Part shown: piece after piece, positions 7,618 through 17,586 of the stretch
Layout of the letters: each line of letters opens with the position of its first letter
Numbering within the stretch: position 1 is the stretch's first letter
Source of the DNA: Streptomyces odontomachi
GTDB lineage: Bacteria; Actinomycetota; Actinomycetes; Streptomycetales; Streptomycetaceae
Direction: 5' to 3'
NCBI RefSeq assembly: GCF_024435355.1
Contig: NZ_JAMJWG010000010.1
Span: 1-64,000, forward strand
DNA: 64,000 bases
Notes under the pieces: model-generated
Databases searched by the model: none
What the model was told of the DNA's origin: nothing
What the model saw: the letters and a program-made list of their open reading frames with translations, nothing else
Position numbers and translations under genes: made by a program

Positions 7618-9624
7618 GTGAGCAGCGCCAGCATCAAGCAGGACGCCAGGACGGCGGTACCCGCTGACAGCGCGACGGACCCGGCGGCCGGCGCGGCGGA
7701 CCCGGCGGCCGGCGCGGCGGAGCAGCTGGACGGCAGGGCGGACCCGGCGGCCGGCCGCCGGCTCTGCCAGTTCATCGACGCCATGATCGCCATGGGGCAG
7801 ACCGGGCAGGTGTTCGGGGAGCACGGCATCGGGAAGACCTCGACGTTCCTCTCCCACATCCCCGAGGCCCACCCCGGCACCCAGGTGGTGGTCGTCCCGG
7901 CCGCCAACCTCACCCCGGACGACCTGCTGGTCAACGCGCCGGTGCGGGACCGGGACAGCGGCGAGCTGATGCTGACCCAGCTGATCATGCAGCAGCTCAC
8001 CCCCGGCACCCCGTTCGTGCTGCTGATCGACGACTCCTTGCAGGCCGGCGAGACCATCCAGTCGCAGCTGATGCAGATCGCGTGCAACTGGACCCTGGGC
8101 GAGCACGATCTGCGCAAGCTCGGCTGCACGGGAGTCTTCCTCGCCGACAACGAATCGCTCTCCGAGACCAGCGCCCGCCGCAGCGACCTGGCGGTCCTGG
8201 ACCGCATGGTCACGGTGCGGATCACCGCCAACGACACCGCCTGGCGCGCGAAGCTCGCCGAGCGCTACCCGGAGTGGAACCTGACCGGCGTCTTCCGCCT
8301 CTGGAGCGCCCTGCCCCCGCGGCTGCGGTCCGCGCTCTCCCCGCGCACCCTGCAACACGTCCTGGACTGCGCCCGCGCCGGGTTCCCGCTGAGCTGGGGG
8401 CTGCCCCTGGTGGGCGGGCATCGACTCACCCTGAGCGACGTCAAGGCGGACGGCAAGCCCGGCCCCGACCGCACGACGGAGATCCTGGACGGCATCGCCG
8501 CGGCGGTCGGCTGCGCCAACCCCGACACCGTCCCGGACCCGGTGCGACGCATCCTGCGCACCGCCGTCCGGGAGAACTGGGCGGTGCTCCTCCAGGGCCC
8601 GCCCGGCTGCGGCAAGACGGAGCTCACCAAGGCCGTCGTGCAGGAGGAGACCGGGCGTGACCCCGTCTACTTCTCGTTGCCGGTCACCAGCGTCGAGGAT
8701 CTCTGCGTGCCCATCCCCACCCCGGACGGCACCTTGGACACCCTCCTCACCCGTGCCCTGGCCGGCTCCGACCCCAAGATCATCATCTGGGACGAGTACA
8801 ACCGCCCCAAGGACAAGGCCACCTTCGCCAAGCTCATGGAGATCACCCAGGAGTGGACCCTGGCCGGCCGCCCCATCGAGGGCCTGACCGCCCAGGTCGC
8901 CCTCCAGAACCCGCCGTACCACCTCGGCCGCAGACTCCAGGTCAGTGGTAACAACGTCGCCCAGGCCAGCCGCTTCACCATCAGCTACGAGGTGCGCCCG
9001 GAGGACATCCCGGCCAACGAATGGCTGATCGCCACCTACGGCGAGGTCGCCGAGACCGTCCTCGAATGGTGGAAGAACGACATCGACGACGAGGGCCGCG
9101 AGTGGATCTCCAAGCGCACCCTGGAGCGCCTGATCAAACTGCATCTGTGCGGGCAGCCCCTGGAGACCGGCCTGATCTACCTGGGCGAGGGCGAGTACGC
9201 CCCCGTACCGCTCACCCAGCTCGAAGCCCGGCTGGCCGACACGGACGACCAGCCGCGCATCGGCCTGGCCGAACTGGCACAGGACGTGGCGGCATGGGAG
9301 GCCCGTCTCGCCGCCGCCACGGAGACGTCCGCCGAAGGCACCAACGACACCGACCTGGTGCACCAGATATTCGCCAACGCCGAGGTGTCCCAGCTCCAGC
9401 GGCACGCCGAGGTGGTCGCCCGGCTGCTGCGGCACCTCCCGCCCAAGCTGCGCGCCACCCATCTGGTCGGCCAGACACCGGAGCGCCAGCGCTTCTGGGT
9501 GAAGGCGCTGGCCCGCATGAGCGAGTTGGCGAACACGCCGGCGTCGTCGCGCAAGGCGGGCAAGGCGAGCACGGCGGGCAAGGCGAGCACGGCGGGCAAG
9601 GCGAACAAGGCGCGTAAGGGGTAA
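7618..9624 (+). CDS. MoxR-like protein with two AAA ATPase modules
   Basis: A 668-aa ATPase. Module one has Walker A GEHGIGKT (67-74) and Walker B FVLLIDD (about 133-139). Module two has GPPGCGKT (327-334), Walker B IIIWDE (388-393) and a sensor-like QNPP near 430. GTG at 7618 is preferred because AAGGAGA (7601-7607) stands 10 nt before it; a TTG at 7594 has no such site. The N-terminus carries a DPAAG repeat and the C-terminus a Lys/Ala/Gly tail built from an 18-bp tandem repeat. It follows the vWA gene by 75 bp, consistent with one operon. MoxR-type ATPases commonly remodel or load metal into partners of vWA proteins, so the vWA product is the obvious client. Confidence 0.85.
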   Translation: MSSASIKQDARTAVPADSATDPAAGAADPAAGAAEQLDGRADPAAGRRLCQFIDAMIAMGQTGQVFGEHGIGKTSTFLSHIPEAHPGTQVVVVPAANLTPDDLLVNAPVRDRDSGELMLTQLIMQQLTPGTPFVLLIDDSLQAGETIQSQLMQIACNWTLGEHDLRKLGCTGVFLADNESLSETSARRSDLAVLDRMVTVRITANDTAWRAKLAERYPEWNLTGVFRLWSALPPRLRSALSPRTLQHVLDCARAGFPLSWGLPLVGGHRLTLSDVKADGKPGPDRTTEILDGIAAAVGCANPDTVPDPVRRILRTAVRENWAVLLQGPPGCGKTELTKAVVQEETGRDPVYFSLPVTSVEDLCVPIPTPDGTLDTLLTRALAGSDPKIIIWDEYNRPKDKATFAKLMEITQEWTLAGRPIEGLTAQVALQNPPYHLGRRLQVSGNNVAQASRFTISYEVRPEDIPANEWLIATYGEVAETVLEWWKNDIDDEGREWISKRTLERLIKLHLCGQPLETGLIYLGEGEYAPVPLTQLEARLADTDDQPRIGLAELAQDVAAWEARLAAATETSAEGTNDTDLVHQIFANAEVSQLQRHAEVVARLLRHLPPKLRATHLVGQTPERQRFWVKALARMSELANTPASSRKAGKASTAGKASTAGKANKARKG

Positions 9625-9654
9625 CGGCCGGCGCACCGTGACGGCCGCGCCCCT

Positions 9655-9780
9655 GCGCGGCACCGCACTCGCCCCTTTCCCTTCCCCGGCGCGTCCCCTT
9701 TCCGGCGTCCCGCTTCCCCGTCCCGTCCGCGCACCCGTCCCCGTCCTCGTCCTCGTCCCCGCACCCGTCCCCGGAGCACC
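9655..9780. repeat. Pyrimidine-rich tract with CGTCC repeats
   Basis: Most of this gap on the + strand is C and T, with repeated CCCGTCC and CGTCCTCGTCC units. It separates the ATPase and second solenoid genes. No hairpin terminator is visible, so read-through is possible. Confidence 0.4.
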
Positions 9781-9782
9781 CC

Positions 9783-12353
9783 ATGTCCGAGCTGGGCTTC
9801 CTCTCGGCCGCCTACCGGCTGGCCGAGCCCTCGTTCGTCCCCACCTTGGTGGCCCGGCTGCGGGAGGACACCGGCGCGCTGCTGGCGGGCGAGGCGGAGC
9901 CGCCCCGCCGGCTGGTGCGCGCGCTCCTCGACTCCGGCGACCATGACCTGCTGGAACGCCTGACCCGCTGGGCTCGAGGGTTCGGAAGCGGACGCGCCGG
10001 GATACTGCTCGGCCTCGCCCGACGCTGCGATCCCGGGCTTGCCGCCACGCTCTACTCGATGATCATGCCCTACGCATCACTGAACGAGGCGGTCGACGAC
10101 ATCCGAGCCGCCGTGCTCCTCAACGCCGCGGACCGACCGGACGACCCCGGCTGGCGGGAGCCGGGCGGTCTCGTTCCCGCCCTGCTCGCGACACGCGACC
10201 CTGACCTTCTCATCCCGGCGCTGCGCGCGCCGTTCCCCGAAGTCGTGCGGCACGCGCTTCGGACCCTGCTCCCCGGCGTCGATCGGCTCGACCAGTACGC
10301 GGCCTGCCGGGCGGTGCTGGCCCACGGCGGCGCGGAGCGGCTCGCCGAGCTGGCCACGCTGCCCGGACTCCGTCCCGATGTGGCGCGGGCGGCCACCGAT
10401 CCACATCGCCTGACCGCCCATCACGAGCAGCCGACAGACCGGCTGATCGCACTGTTGCGGCGCCAGTCCGACTGGCGGTCCACCAGACCACGGACGCTGC
10501 CCCGTAGGGAGGCGGCGCTGCTCGGCTGGGACGCGGTCCTCGCCGCGCACCGCGAGGAGCCGCTGCCCGGCGGGGCGCTGCGCATGCTGTGGACACATGA
10601 CGGTTGCCCGGCGGAGCTGATCCTCGCCGGCTATGAGCTGGCCGGCCGGCAGGTGCCGCCCGTCATGGCGAACGCGCTGCCGTGGGAGGTGCTGACCGGC
10701 GAGCGGTGGCGGGACGCCTACGATCCCACCAAGGCCCCCAGCGTGCTGACCGAGGGGGTCCTCAAGGGCTGGTTCCCCGTGGAGCGCGTCCTGGCCGAGG
10801 TGGGTTCCGCCCACTCGGTGCTCGGCATGCTGCCCCACACCCCGGCCGTCCAGGATGCGTTGGCCTCACTTGTCACCCCCCTGGGAGCGGACGCCCGTGC
10901 CTGGCGAGCGCTGCTCCAGCTGGGTCCCACATTCCTCGGCAGCTGCGCCGAGTGGGTGGCCACCGCCGTGGAACTGGCGCCCTCCCAGAGGGGCTCGGTG
11001 TGGTGGCGGGGCGGCGACACCTTCGTACGGCTCCTGGCCGCGGCTCCGACGGAGGTGCAGCATGCCCTGCTCCCCCTGCTCCACCACAACGACCTGTACC
11101 GGCTGTTCTGCGTCCACGAGATCGCCGACGAGACCCGTGACCGCGTCGTCGCCATGCTGAGCGAGGACGCCCTGCCCGGGTCGGCCCGGGATGCCGTCAC
11201 CAGCGACAGCGTCCGCGACTACCTGTTCGGTCGCGACCTGCCCGAGGTCAACGCGATCCTCTTCGAGCGCTGGCAGCTTCCGCTGACCGTGCACCGTGCG
11301 CTGCTCGCGGGCCTGCCCCAGCGTCCGGGCCGCACCGAACGGCTGCCGCTGGACGAAGGCGTCGTCAGGGCGGTGGGCGGTTCAAGCACCCGCAGCAAGG
11401 CCGAGCGGCGCCCCGCGCTGCTGCGAGCCGTGGGCTGCGGAGATCCGCGCCTCGTCCGGCTGGTGCTGGGCCAGACCCCGCTGCACACCCCTGCCGCCCA
11501 GCTCACGCTGCTGATCGGGCTGTGGGAACGGCACGGGCCCGAGGAAGTACGGGCGCTGCTGGCCGACACGGACTTCCCCGGACGCACCGGCAAGACGCAT
11601 CCGCTGCCGGCCCGACTGCACAAGCTGGCGCACACCGCACTGAACGCGCAGGACGGGCAGGACGCACAGGACGGGGCCGACGGGCAGGACGGGGCGGACG
11701 GGCAGGAGGCGCAGGCTGGTCTGCGGATCCTGCGCCAGCGGCTCGGAGAGGAGCTGAGCCCGGCCGGGAAGGTGACCTTCCTGCGGTCCTACGGCGCCAC
11801 GTCACTCCAGCGGGCCACCAGCGGAGTCACCAGGCTCCTCGAAGAGACCGAACCCGAAGGGCTGCCCTGGGCCGAACTGGCCGCGGCGCACCGGACACGT
11901 CCGCTGCCGGAGCCGCTCCTTGCGGCCCTGAGCAGGCAGGACGACTGCCCTCCCGAACTGCTGGGCGAGGCACGCGCCGCCTGGCTGCGCATGTGCCTGA
12001 GCGGCTATGTGTCCAACGGGACCGGCCCCCACCCCGGCCTCCTCGACCTGGTCCGCTCCCACCCGCTCGAAACCCAGGACCCGATCGGCTGGCTGGCGGA
12101 GGCCGTCGAGCACCGGTTGCTCACCGCACAGGACGTGCTGCGCGAGATACGGCCCGCGGCCCACGCCGCACGGTTCCTGCTCACCCGGCCGCCGCAGCGC
12201 CGCTGGCTCCCCGCACACCGGGAGGCGCGCCGGCTGACGGCCGAGCACCTCGGTACCCACCCGGAGGCGTGGGCCATGGCCGTGACCCTCCTGCCGGACT
12301 TCGGCGGCACCGTTCCGGAACTCCTGGCCACGGCCGCTGCGGTGGTCGCCTGA
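9783..12353 (+). CDS. Large alpha-helical repeat protein, paralogue of the 2879-5662 protein
   Basis: An 856-aa soluble protein of unknown function, paralogous along its whole length to the product of 2879-5662. Shared landmarks are the SAAY-x-LA start, CRAVLAHGG near 176, FPVERVLAEV near 331, LWERHGPEEVRALL near 580 and the terminal EAWAMAVTLLPDF. The internal motif W-x3-L-x-AAHR-x2-PL ... CP-x-EL occurs at 247-279 and 693-725. Residues about 622-645 are a repetitive Gln/Asp/Gly insertion (QDGQDAQDGADG) absent from the paralogue and encoded by a tandem repeat. ATG 9783 follows GGAG at 9772. The 158-bp gap from the ATPase gene is pyrimidine-rich. It probably completes the same four-gene system. 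Confidence 0.8.
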   Translation: MSELGFLSAAYRLAEPSFVPTLVARLREDTGALLAGEAEPPRRLVRALLDSGDHDLLERLTRWARGFGSGRAGILLGLARRCDPGLAATLYSMIMPYASLNEAVDDIRAAVLLNAADRPDDPGWREPGGLVPALLATRDPDLLIPALRAPFPEVVRHALRTLLPGVDRLDQYAACRAVLAHGGAERLAELATLPGLRPDVARAATDPHRLTAHHEQPTDRLIALLRRQSDWRSTRPRTLPRREAALLGWDAVLAAHREEPLPGGALRMLWTHDGCPAELILAGYELAGRQVPPVMANALPWEVLTGERWRDAYDPTKAPSVLTEGVLKGWFPVERVLAEVGSAHSVLGMLPHTPAVQDALASLVTPLGADARAWRALLQLGPTFLGSCAEWVATAVELAPSQRGSVWWRGGDTFVRLLAAAPTEVQHALLPLLHHNDLYRLFCVHEIADETRDRVVAMLSEDALPGSARDAVTSDSVRDYLFGRDLPEVNAILFERWQLPLTVHRALLAGLPQRPGRTERLPLDEGVVRAVGGSSTRSKAERRPALLRAVGCGDPRLVRLVLGQTPLHTPAAQLTLLIGLWERHGPEEVRALLADTDFPGRTGKTHPLPARLHKLAHTALNAQDGQDAQDGADGQDGADGQEAQAGLRILRQRLGEELSPAGKVTFLRSYGATSLQRATSGVTRLLEETEPEGLPWAELAAAHRTRPLPEPLLAALSRQDDCPPELLGEARAAWLRMCLSGYVSNGTGPHPGLLDLVRSHPLETQDPIGWLAEAVEHRLLTAQDVLREIRPAAHAARFLLTRPPQRRWLPAHREARRLTAEHLGTHPEAWAMAVTLLPDFGGTVPELLATAAAVVA

Positions 12354-12375
12354 CCGGGCGGACGGCCCTACGGCC

Positions 12376-13686
12376 CTACCGGCCCGCCACCGCGTCGGGA
12401 GAGTCGGCGGGGCGGTTCTCCCGCGGCTCGACGAGTACCGTCACGATCTTGTTCCGCCGACCGGCCGCCGACTCGGCGGTGAGCCGCAGCCCGCGCCCGT
12501 CGGGAAGCTCCACCATCGCGCTCGCGCCGGCGATCGGCACCCGGCCGAGTGCCTTGGCGAGCAGGCCGCCGACGGTCTCCACGTCCTCGTCGTCGAAGGC
12601 CTCCAGGCCGTACAGCTCGCCGAGGTCGCCGATGTCGAGGCGGGCGGTGACACGGTGCCGGCCGCCGCCGAGGTCTTCCACGGGCGCCTGCTCGCGGTCG
12701 TACTCGTCGGTGATCTCGCCGACGATCTCCTCCAGGATGTCCTCGATGGTGATGATGCCCGCGGTGCCGCCGTACTCGTCGATGACGACCGCGACGTGGG
12801 TGCGCTGCTGCTGCATCTCGCGGAGCAGATCGCCGGCGTTCTTGGTGTCGGGCACGAAGAACGCCGGGCGCATCGCGGTGGAGACGGGCTCCGACTCCGC
12901 GTCGCGACTGATGTGGGTACGGCGCGCCAGGTCCTTGAGGTACACCATGCCGACGATGTCGTCCTCGCTCTCGCCGGTCACCGGGATCCGGGAGAAGCCG
13001 GAGCGCAGCGCGAGCGTGGTGGCCTGGCGGATGGTCTTGTACCGCTCGATGACGATCAGGTCGGTGCGGGGCACCATGACCTCGCGTACCAGCGTGTCGC
13101 CGAGTTCGAAGACGGAGTGCACCATGCGCCGCTCCTCGTCCTCGATCAGCGACTCCTGCTCGGCCAGGTCGACCATCGCACGCAGCTCGGCCTCGGAGGC
13201 GAACGGGCCGCGGCGGAAGCCCTTGCCGGGGGTCAGGGCGTTGCCGATGAGGATCAGCAGTGGCGGGATGGGGCCCATGATGCGCGCCAGCGGCAGCAGG
13301 ACGTAGGACGCGGCGGTGGCCGTGTTCAGCGGGTGCTGGCGGCCGATGGTGCGCGGGGAGACACCCACCGCGACATAGCTGACCAGCACCATCACGCCGA
13401 TCGCGACGAGCAGCGCCTGGGCGGTGGAGGAGAAGGCCCGCAGGCAGGCATAGGTGACCAGCGCTGCGGCGGCCATCTCGCAGGCGACCCGCACCAGCAG
13501 GGCCACGTTCAGATACCGGGTGGGGTCGGCGGCGACCTGGGCGAGCTTCTCGCTGCCGCGGCGACCGGAGCGTGCCGCCTCCTCGGCGCGGAAACGGGTG
13601 GTGCGGGCCAGGCCCGCCTCGGCGCAGGCCGCCAGCCAGGCGATGACGATCAGCAGGACCGCGCCGAGGATCAACTCGATACTCAT
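12376..13686 (-). CDS. Hemolysin/CorC-family membrane protein with CBS pair
   Basis: A 436-aa protein of the HlyC/CorC (CNNM-like) family. The N-terminal part is a DUF21 membrane domain with four hydrophobic segments (residues 1 to about 180). A tandem CBS pair follows (VPRTDLIVIE onward) and then a C-terminal CorC_HlyC domain ending in the VELPDGRGLRL region. ATG 13686 begins directly with the first helix; longer in-frame extensions are Arg/Ser-rich. It is third in a leftward run phoH - ybeY - this gene, with 13 bp after ybeY. Family members are linked to Mg/Co or other divalent cation efflux, and that assignment is by homology. It converges on the second solenoid gene with only 22 bp between stops. 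Confidence 0.87.
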   Translation of the reverse strand: MSIELILGAVLLIVIAWLAACAEAGLARTTRFRAEEAARSGRRGSEKLAQVAADPTRYLNVALLVRVACEMAAAALVTYACLRAFSSTAQALLVAIGVMVLVSYVAVGVSPRTIGRQHPLNTATAASYVLLPLARIMGPIPPLLILIGNALTPGKGFRRGPFASEAELRAMVDLAEQESLIEDEERRMVHSVFELGDTLVREVMVPRTDLIVIERYKTIRQATTLALRSGFSRIPVTGESEDDIVGMVYLKDLARRTHISRDAESEPVSTAMRPAFFVPDTKNAGDLLREMQQQRTHVAVVIDEYGGTAGIITIEDILEEIVGEITDEYDREQAPVEDLGGGRHRVTARLDIGDLGELYGLEAFDDEDVETVGGLLAKALGRVPIAGASAMVELPDGRGLRLTAESAAGRRNKIVTVLVEPRENRPADSPDAVAGR

Positions 13687-13699
13687 GGCTGCAACAGGC

Positions 13700-14197
13700 C
13701 TACGAGACGGTGGGGGCGGGCGACGGGCCGCTGACGCCCTGCTCGGCGCGCCAGCCGTCCACGATGGCCGACTGGAGGCCGAACATCTCGACCTTCTCGT
13801 CCGGCTCCTCGTGGTCGTAGCCGAGCAGGTGCAGGACACCGTGCACGGTGAGCAGCTGGAGCTCCTCGTCCATGGTGTGCTGGGTGGACGCTTCCTTGGC
13901 CTGCCTGGTGGCGACCTCGGGGCAGAGCACGACATCGCCGAGCAGGCCCTGGGGCGGCTCGTCGTCGTCCTTGGACGGCGGGCGCAGCTCGTCCATCGGG
14001 AAGGACATGACGTCGGTGGGGCCCGGCAGGTCCATCCACTGCAAGTGCAGTTGCTCCATGGCGTCGGCGTCGACGACGATCACCGAGAGTTCGCTGAGCG
14101 GGTGGATGCGCATCCGGGCGAGGGCGTAGCGGGCGATGTCGAGGATCGCCCGCTCGTCGACCTCGGTGCCGGATTCGTTGTTGACGTCGATCGACAT
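13700..14197 (-). CDS. ybeY: Endoribonuclease YbeY, 16S rRNA maturation
   Basis: A 165-aa single-strand endoribonuclease that matures the 3' end of 16S rRNA and contributes to ribosome quality control. The zinc site is the family signature HGVLHLLGYDH (H-x3-H-x5-H) near residue 125, preceded by the conserved DVMSFP motif. ATG 14197 gives the usual length and starts at the family N-terminus MSIDVNNE; in-frame codons upstream are Pro/Gly-rich and unlikely. Downstream of phoH by 130 bp and upstream of the CBS-domain gene by 13 bp, the order common in actinobacteria. Confidence 0.94.
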   Translation of the reverse strand: MSIDVNNESGTEVDERAILDIARYALARMRIHPLSELSVIVVDADAMEQLHLQWMDLPGPTDVMSFPMDELRPPSKDDDEPPQGLLGDVVLCPEVATRQAKEASTQHTMDEELQLLTVHGVLHLLGYDHEEPDEKVEMFGLQSAIVDGWRAEQGVSGPSPAPTVS

Positions 14198-14327
14198 GGC
14201 TGGTGCCGTTATCCACTTTCCGTGTCTGGTCGGGCCGCGGGCCGTGACCGGCCCGCCCGTGGCCCGGGGGCCCGGCGCGCCCGCCGCTCCGTGCGGGCGT
14301 GGGCCCGCCGGGCGGCGGGCGGCCGGC

Positions 14328-15371
<1,044 letters not shown>

Positions 15372-15603
15372 GGGCCGGCTCTTGGGCCTTGCGTGTCCTC
15401 CTCCTTGAGCGCCGCCCTCGTCCGGGCGGCCCTGGCACGCTCAAGGGTACGTCGGGCCACCGACAAGACCGAGACCTTTTCCCACCCGGCTGCGGACGCG
15501 AAGTCGGGGTAACCGAATCGTGTGCGACCGGTGACGCAGGGTCCCGCCACGGACCCGCGCCGGCGCGCGGAACAGGTCTGAGGACGAAGGGAAGTGGCGT
15601 GCC

Positions 15604-16143
15604 GTGACCGAGCAGCAGCAGAAGCCGAGGGTGACGGACCGGTGGTGGGCGTTGGGCGCGATCGTGGTGGTGGCCTGGGTGGTCGTCGAGCTGATCGTGC
15701 AGGGCGCCGACGGCGTGGTCCCGGGCCTGATCAGCGGCGTGGTCTACGGTGCGCTGTTCACCGGCGCGCTGCTGTACCGGCGGTACACGGACGCCCGGAA
15801 GACCGGGGCGGACTCTCCCGACGACGTCCCGGTGCTCGACCGGCGCATCCGCACGGAGGACATCCCTCAGGATCCCGAGCAGCGTGCGGTGATGCGCCGG
15901 CTGGTGTGGCGGCGCCGCAAGCAGCTGCGCATGGGGCACCCCTGGGTGATCCCGGTCGTGGGCGCGCTCTTCCTCCTCACCGCCGTGCTGTGGTTCGCCG
16001 CAGGACGGTACGGCCTGGGCGCCACCTGGCTGGTCGGCGGCGCGTGCTTCGACGGGTGGCTGTACTGGCTACGCGGTCGGGAGGCGAAGCGGCTGGCCCG
16101 GGTCGAGCAACGGCTCACCGACGACCCCCGTCAGCCGGCCTGA
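15604..16143 (+). CDS. Conserved hypothetical membrane protein
   Basis: A 179-aa protein with four likely membrane segments in two pairs, at about 14-32, 36-56, 114-136 and 138-154. A charged cytoplasmic stretch (DRRIRTEDIPQDPEQRAV) lies between the pairs. The C-terminus is Arg-rich. GTG 15604 follows AAGGGAAG by about 9 nt. I do not recognise a named family. It diverges from phoH and converges on the PfkB-type kinase gene. Confidence 0.7.
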   Translation: MTEQQQKPRVTDRWWALGAIVVVAWVVVELIVQGADGVVPGLISGVVYGALFTGALLYRRYTDARKTGADSPDDVPVLDRRIRTEDIPQDPEQRAVMRRLVWRRRKQLRMGHPWVIPVVGALFLLTAVLWFAAGRYGLGATWLVGGACFDGWLYWLRGREAKRLARVEQRLTDDPRQPA

Positions 16144-16258
16144 TCGCCCCCGCGCCCGGTGCACGCTCCCCCACGCCCCTGCGAGCGCCCGCACGCCTTC
16201 TCCGGCCCGCACGGCCGCAGGCTCCCCGGCGCACCGCCACGCTCCCCGCGCCCGGCCC

Positions 16259-16320
16259 GTGCGCTCAGCGTGCGCAGGCTGCCCCCTGCGTGCGCAGGCT
16301 GCGCTCAGCGTGCGCAGGCG
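16259..16320. repeat. Direct repeats in convergent intergenic region
   Basis: GCGTGCGCAGGC occurs three times and GCGCTCAGCGTGCGCAGGC twice, running up to the stop codon of the PfkB kinase. The 160-bp gap between the two convergent genes holds nothing else obvious. Confidence 0.5.
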
Positions 16321-17417
16321 CCGAAGCCGATGGTGGGGACCGCGCGCCGCAGCGGCCACGGGCGGGCCGTGGTGGGCAGCAGGGTGTCCAGGAAGGCATA
16401 ACGCCGCAGGGCGGCCGGTTCCTGGTCGTCGTACTGCTGGACGTGCCGCCACCAGGCGGCGATCTCTGACCACCCGGGTGCCGACAGCGAGCCGCCGAAC
16501 TCCTGCACCGACAGCGCCGCCGTCAGACCGGCGAAGGCGAGCCGGTCGGCGAGCGGCCAGCCGGCCAGGGTGGCGGTGACGAACCCCGCCACGAAGACGT
16601 CCCCGGCGCCGGTGGTGTCCATCGCCTCGACGTCGATGGCGGGCACCTCGGCGGACTCGCCGGTGCCGCCGTCGACCGCGTAGGCCCCTTCGGCGCCGAG
16701 CGTCACCACGGCCGTCGGGACCCGCTCGGCGAGCGCGTGGGCGGCGGTGCGCGGGCAGGAGGTGCGGGTGTAGCGCATGGCCTCCTGCGCGTTCGGCAGG
16801 AACGCCTCGCAGTGCGCCAGGTCGGGGAGGCTGTCGAGGTCCCAGCGTCCGGTGTCGTCCCAGCCCACATCGGCGAAGATCCGGGTGCCGCGGCGGGCCG
16901 CCTCGGCGATCCACGGCGCCGGTTCACCGGGGGTGAGCGCGGCGACTGCGGCGCGTGCGCGCGGTGGGCAGCTGGGTGCCGGTTCCTCGGGCGGTGGCTC
17001 GTGACCATGCGAGATCATCGTGCGCTCACCCTCGTAGGCCATGGAGACGGTGACGGGCGAGTGCCAGCCGGGCACGGTGCGCGACGGCGCTAGGTCGATG
17101 CCCTCGCCCTGCTCGAGGGCGTCCCAGCAGTACTCCCCGTAGTGGTCGTCGCCGAAGGCGGCGGCGAGCGAGGTGCGCAGGCCGAGACGGGCGAGCGCGG
17201 TCGCCATGTTGGCGATGCCGCCGGGGCTGGAGCCCATGCCACGCGCCCAGGACTCGGTGCCGCGCACCGGGGCGCTGTCCAGACCGGTGAAGATGATGTC
17301 GAGGAAGACGGTGCCGGTGAGGTACACGTCGATCGCGGGGTCGTCCGGGGTGCGCAGCCCGGTGAGCGGGTCGACCGGAATCGACTGCCGCAGTAGCTCT
17401 CCCTTGTCTTCCGTCAC
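16305..17417 (-). CDS. PfkB-family carbohydrate kinase
   Basis: A 370-aa sugar or nucleoside kinase of the ribokinase superfamily. The N-terminal glycine motif is SSPGGIANMATALARLG. The C-terminal signature DTTGAGDVFVAGF carries the catalytic Asp and the anion hole. GTG 17417 begins the protein. A short Pro/Glu-rich loop (PPPEEPAPSC) sits in the lid region. It diverges from a GH4 6-phospho-glycosidase gene across 169 bp, which suggests a shared sugar-phosphate pathway. No transporter is adjacent, and the substrate is unknown. Confidence 0.88.
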   Translation of the reverse strand: MTEDKGELLRQSIPVDPLTGLRTPDDPAIDVYLTGTVFLDIIFTGLDSAPVRGTESWARGMGSSPGGIANMATALARLGLRTSLAAAFGDDHYGEYCWDALEQGEGIDLAPSRTVPGWHSPVTVSMAYEGERTMISHGHEPPPEEPAPSCPPRARAAVAALTPGEPAPWIAEAARRGTRIFADVGWDDTGRWDLDSLPDLAHCEAFLPNAQEAMRYTRTSCPRTAAHALAERVPTAVVTLGAEGAYAVDGGTGESAEVPAIDVEAMDTTGAGDVFVAGFVTATLAGWPLADRLAFAGLTAALSVQEFGGSLSAPGWSEIAAWWRHVQQYDDQEPAALRRYAFLDTLLPTTARPWPLRRAVPTIGFGACAR

Positions 17418-17438
17418 GGCTTGCTCCCTGGATGGTGC

Positions 17439-17462
17439 GGATCAGCTCAGTGTGCCTGATCC
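17439..17462. promoter_or_regulatory. Inverted repeat upstream of the PfkB kinase
   Basis: GGATCAG - 10 nt - CTGATCC is a perfect 7-bp inverted repeat starting 22 bp before the kinase start codon, in the divergent region with the GH4 gene. Placement fits an operator. The cognate regulator is not obvious here. Confidence 0.4.
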
Positions 17463-17586
17463 GCTCATCCGCGTGCCCGCCAGCCCCGGTGAGCGCCCTC
17501 GGAGAATCGGCGGGAGCCGCCCCGGGGACCGCGGCAGGGGGATGCGCCCGGACGGTCCTGCCGTCCGATGAGGTACGTTCCGGCCC

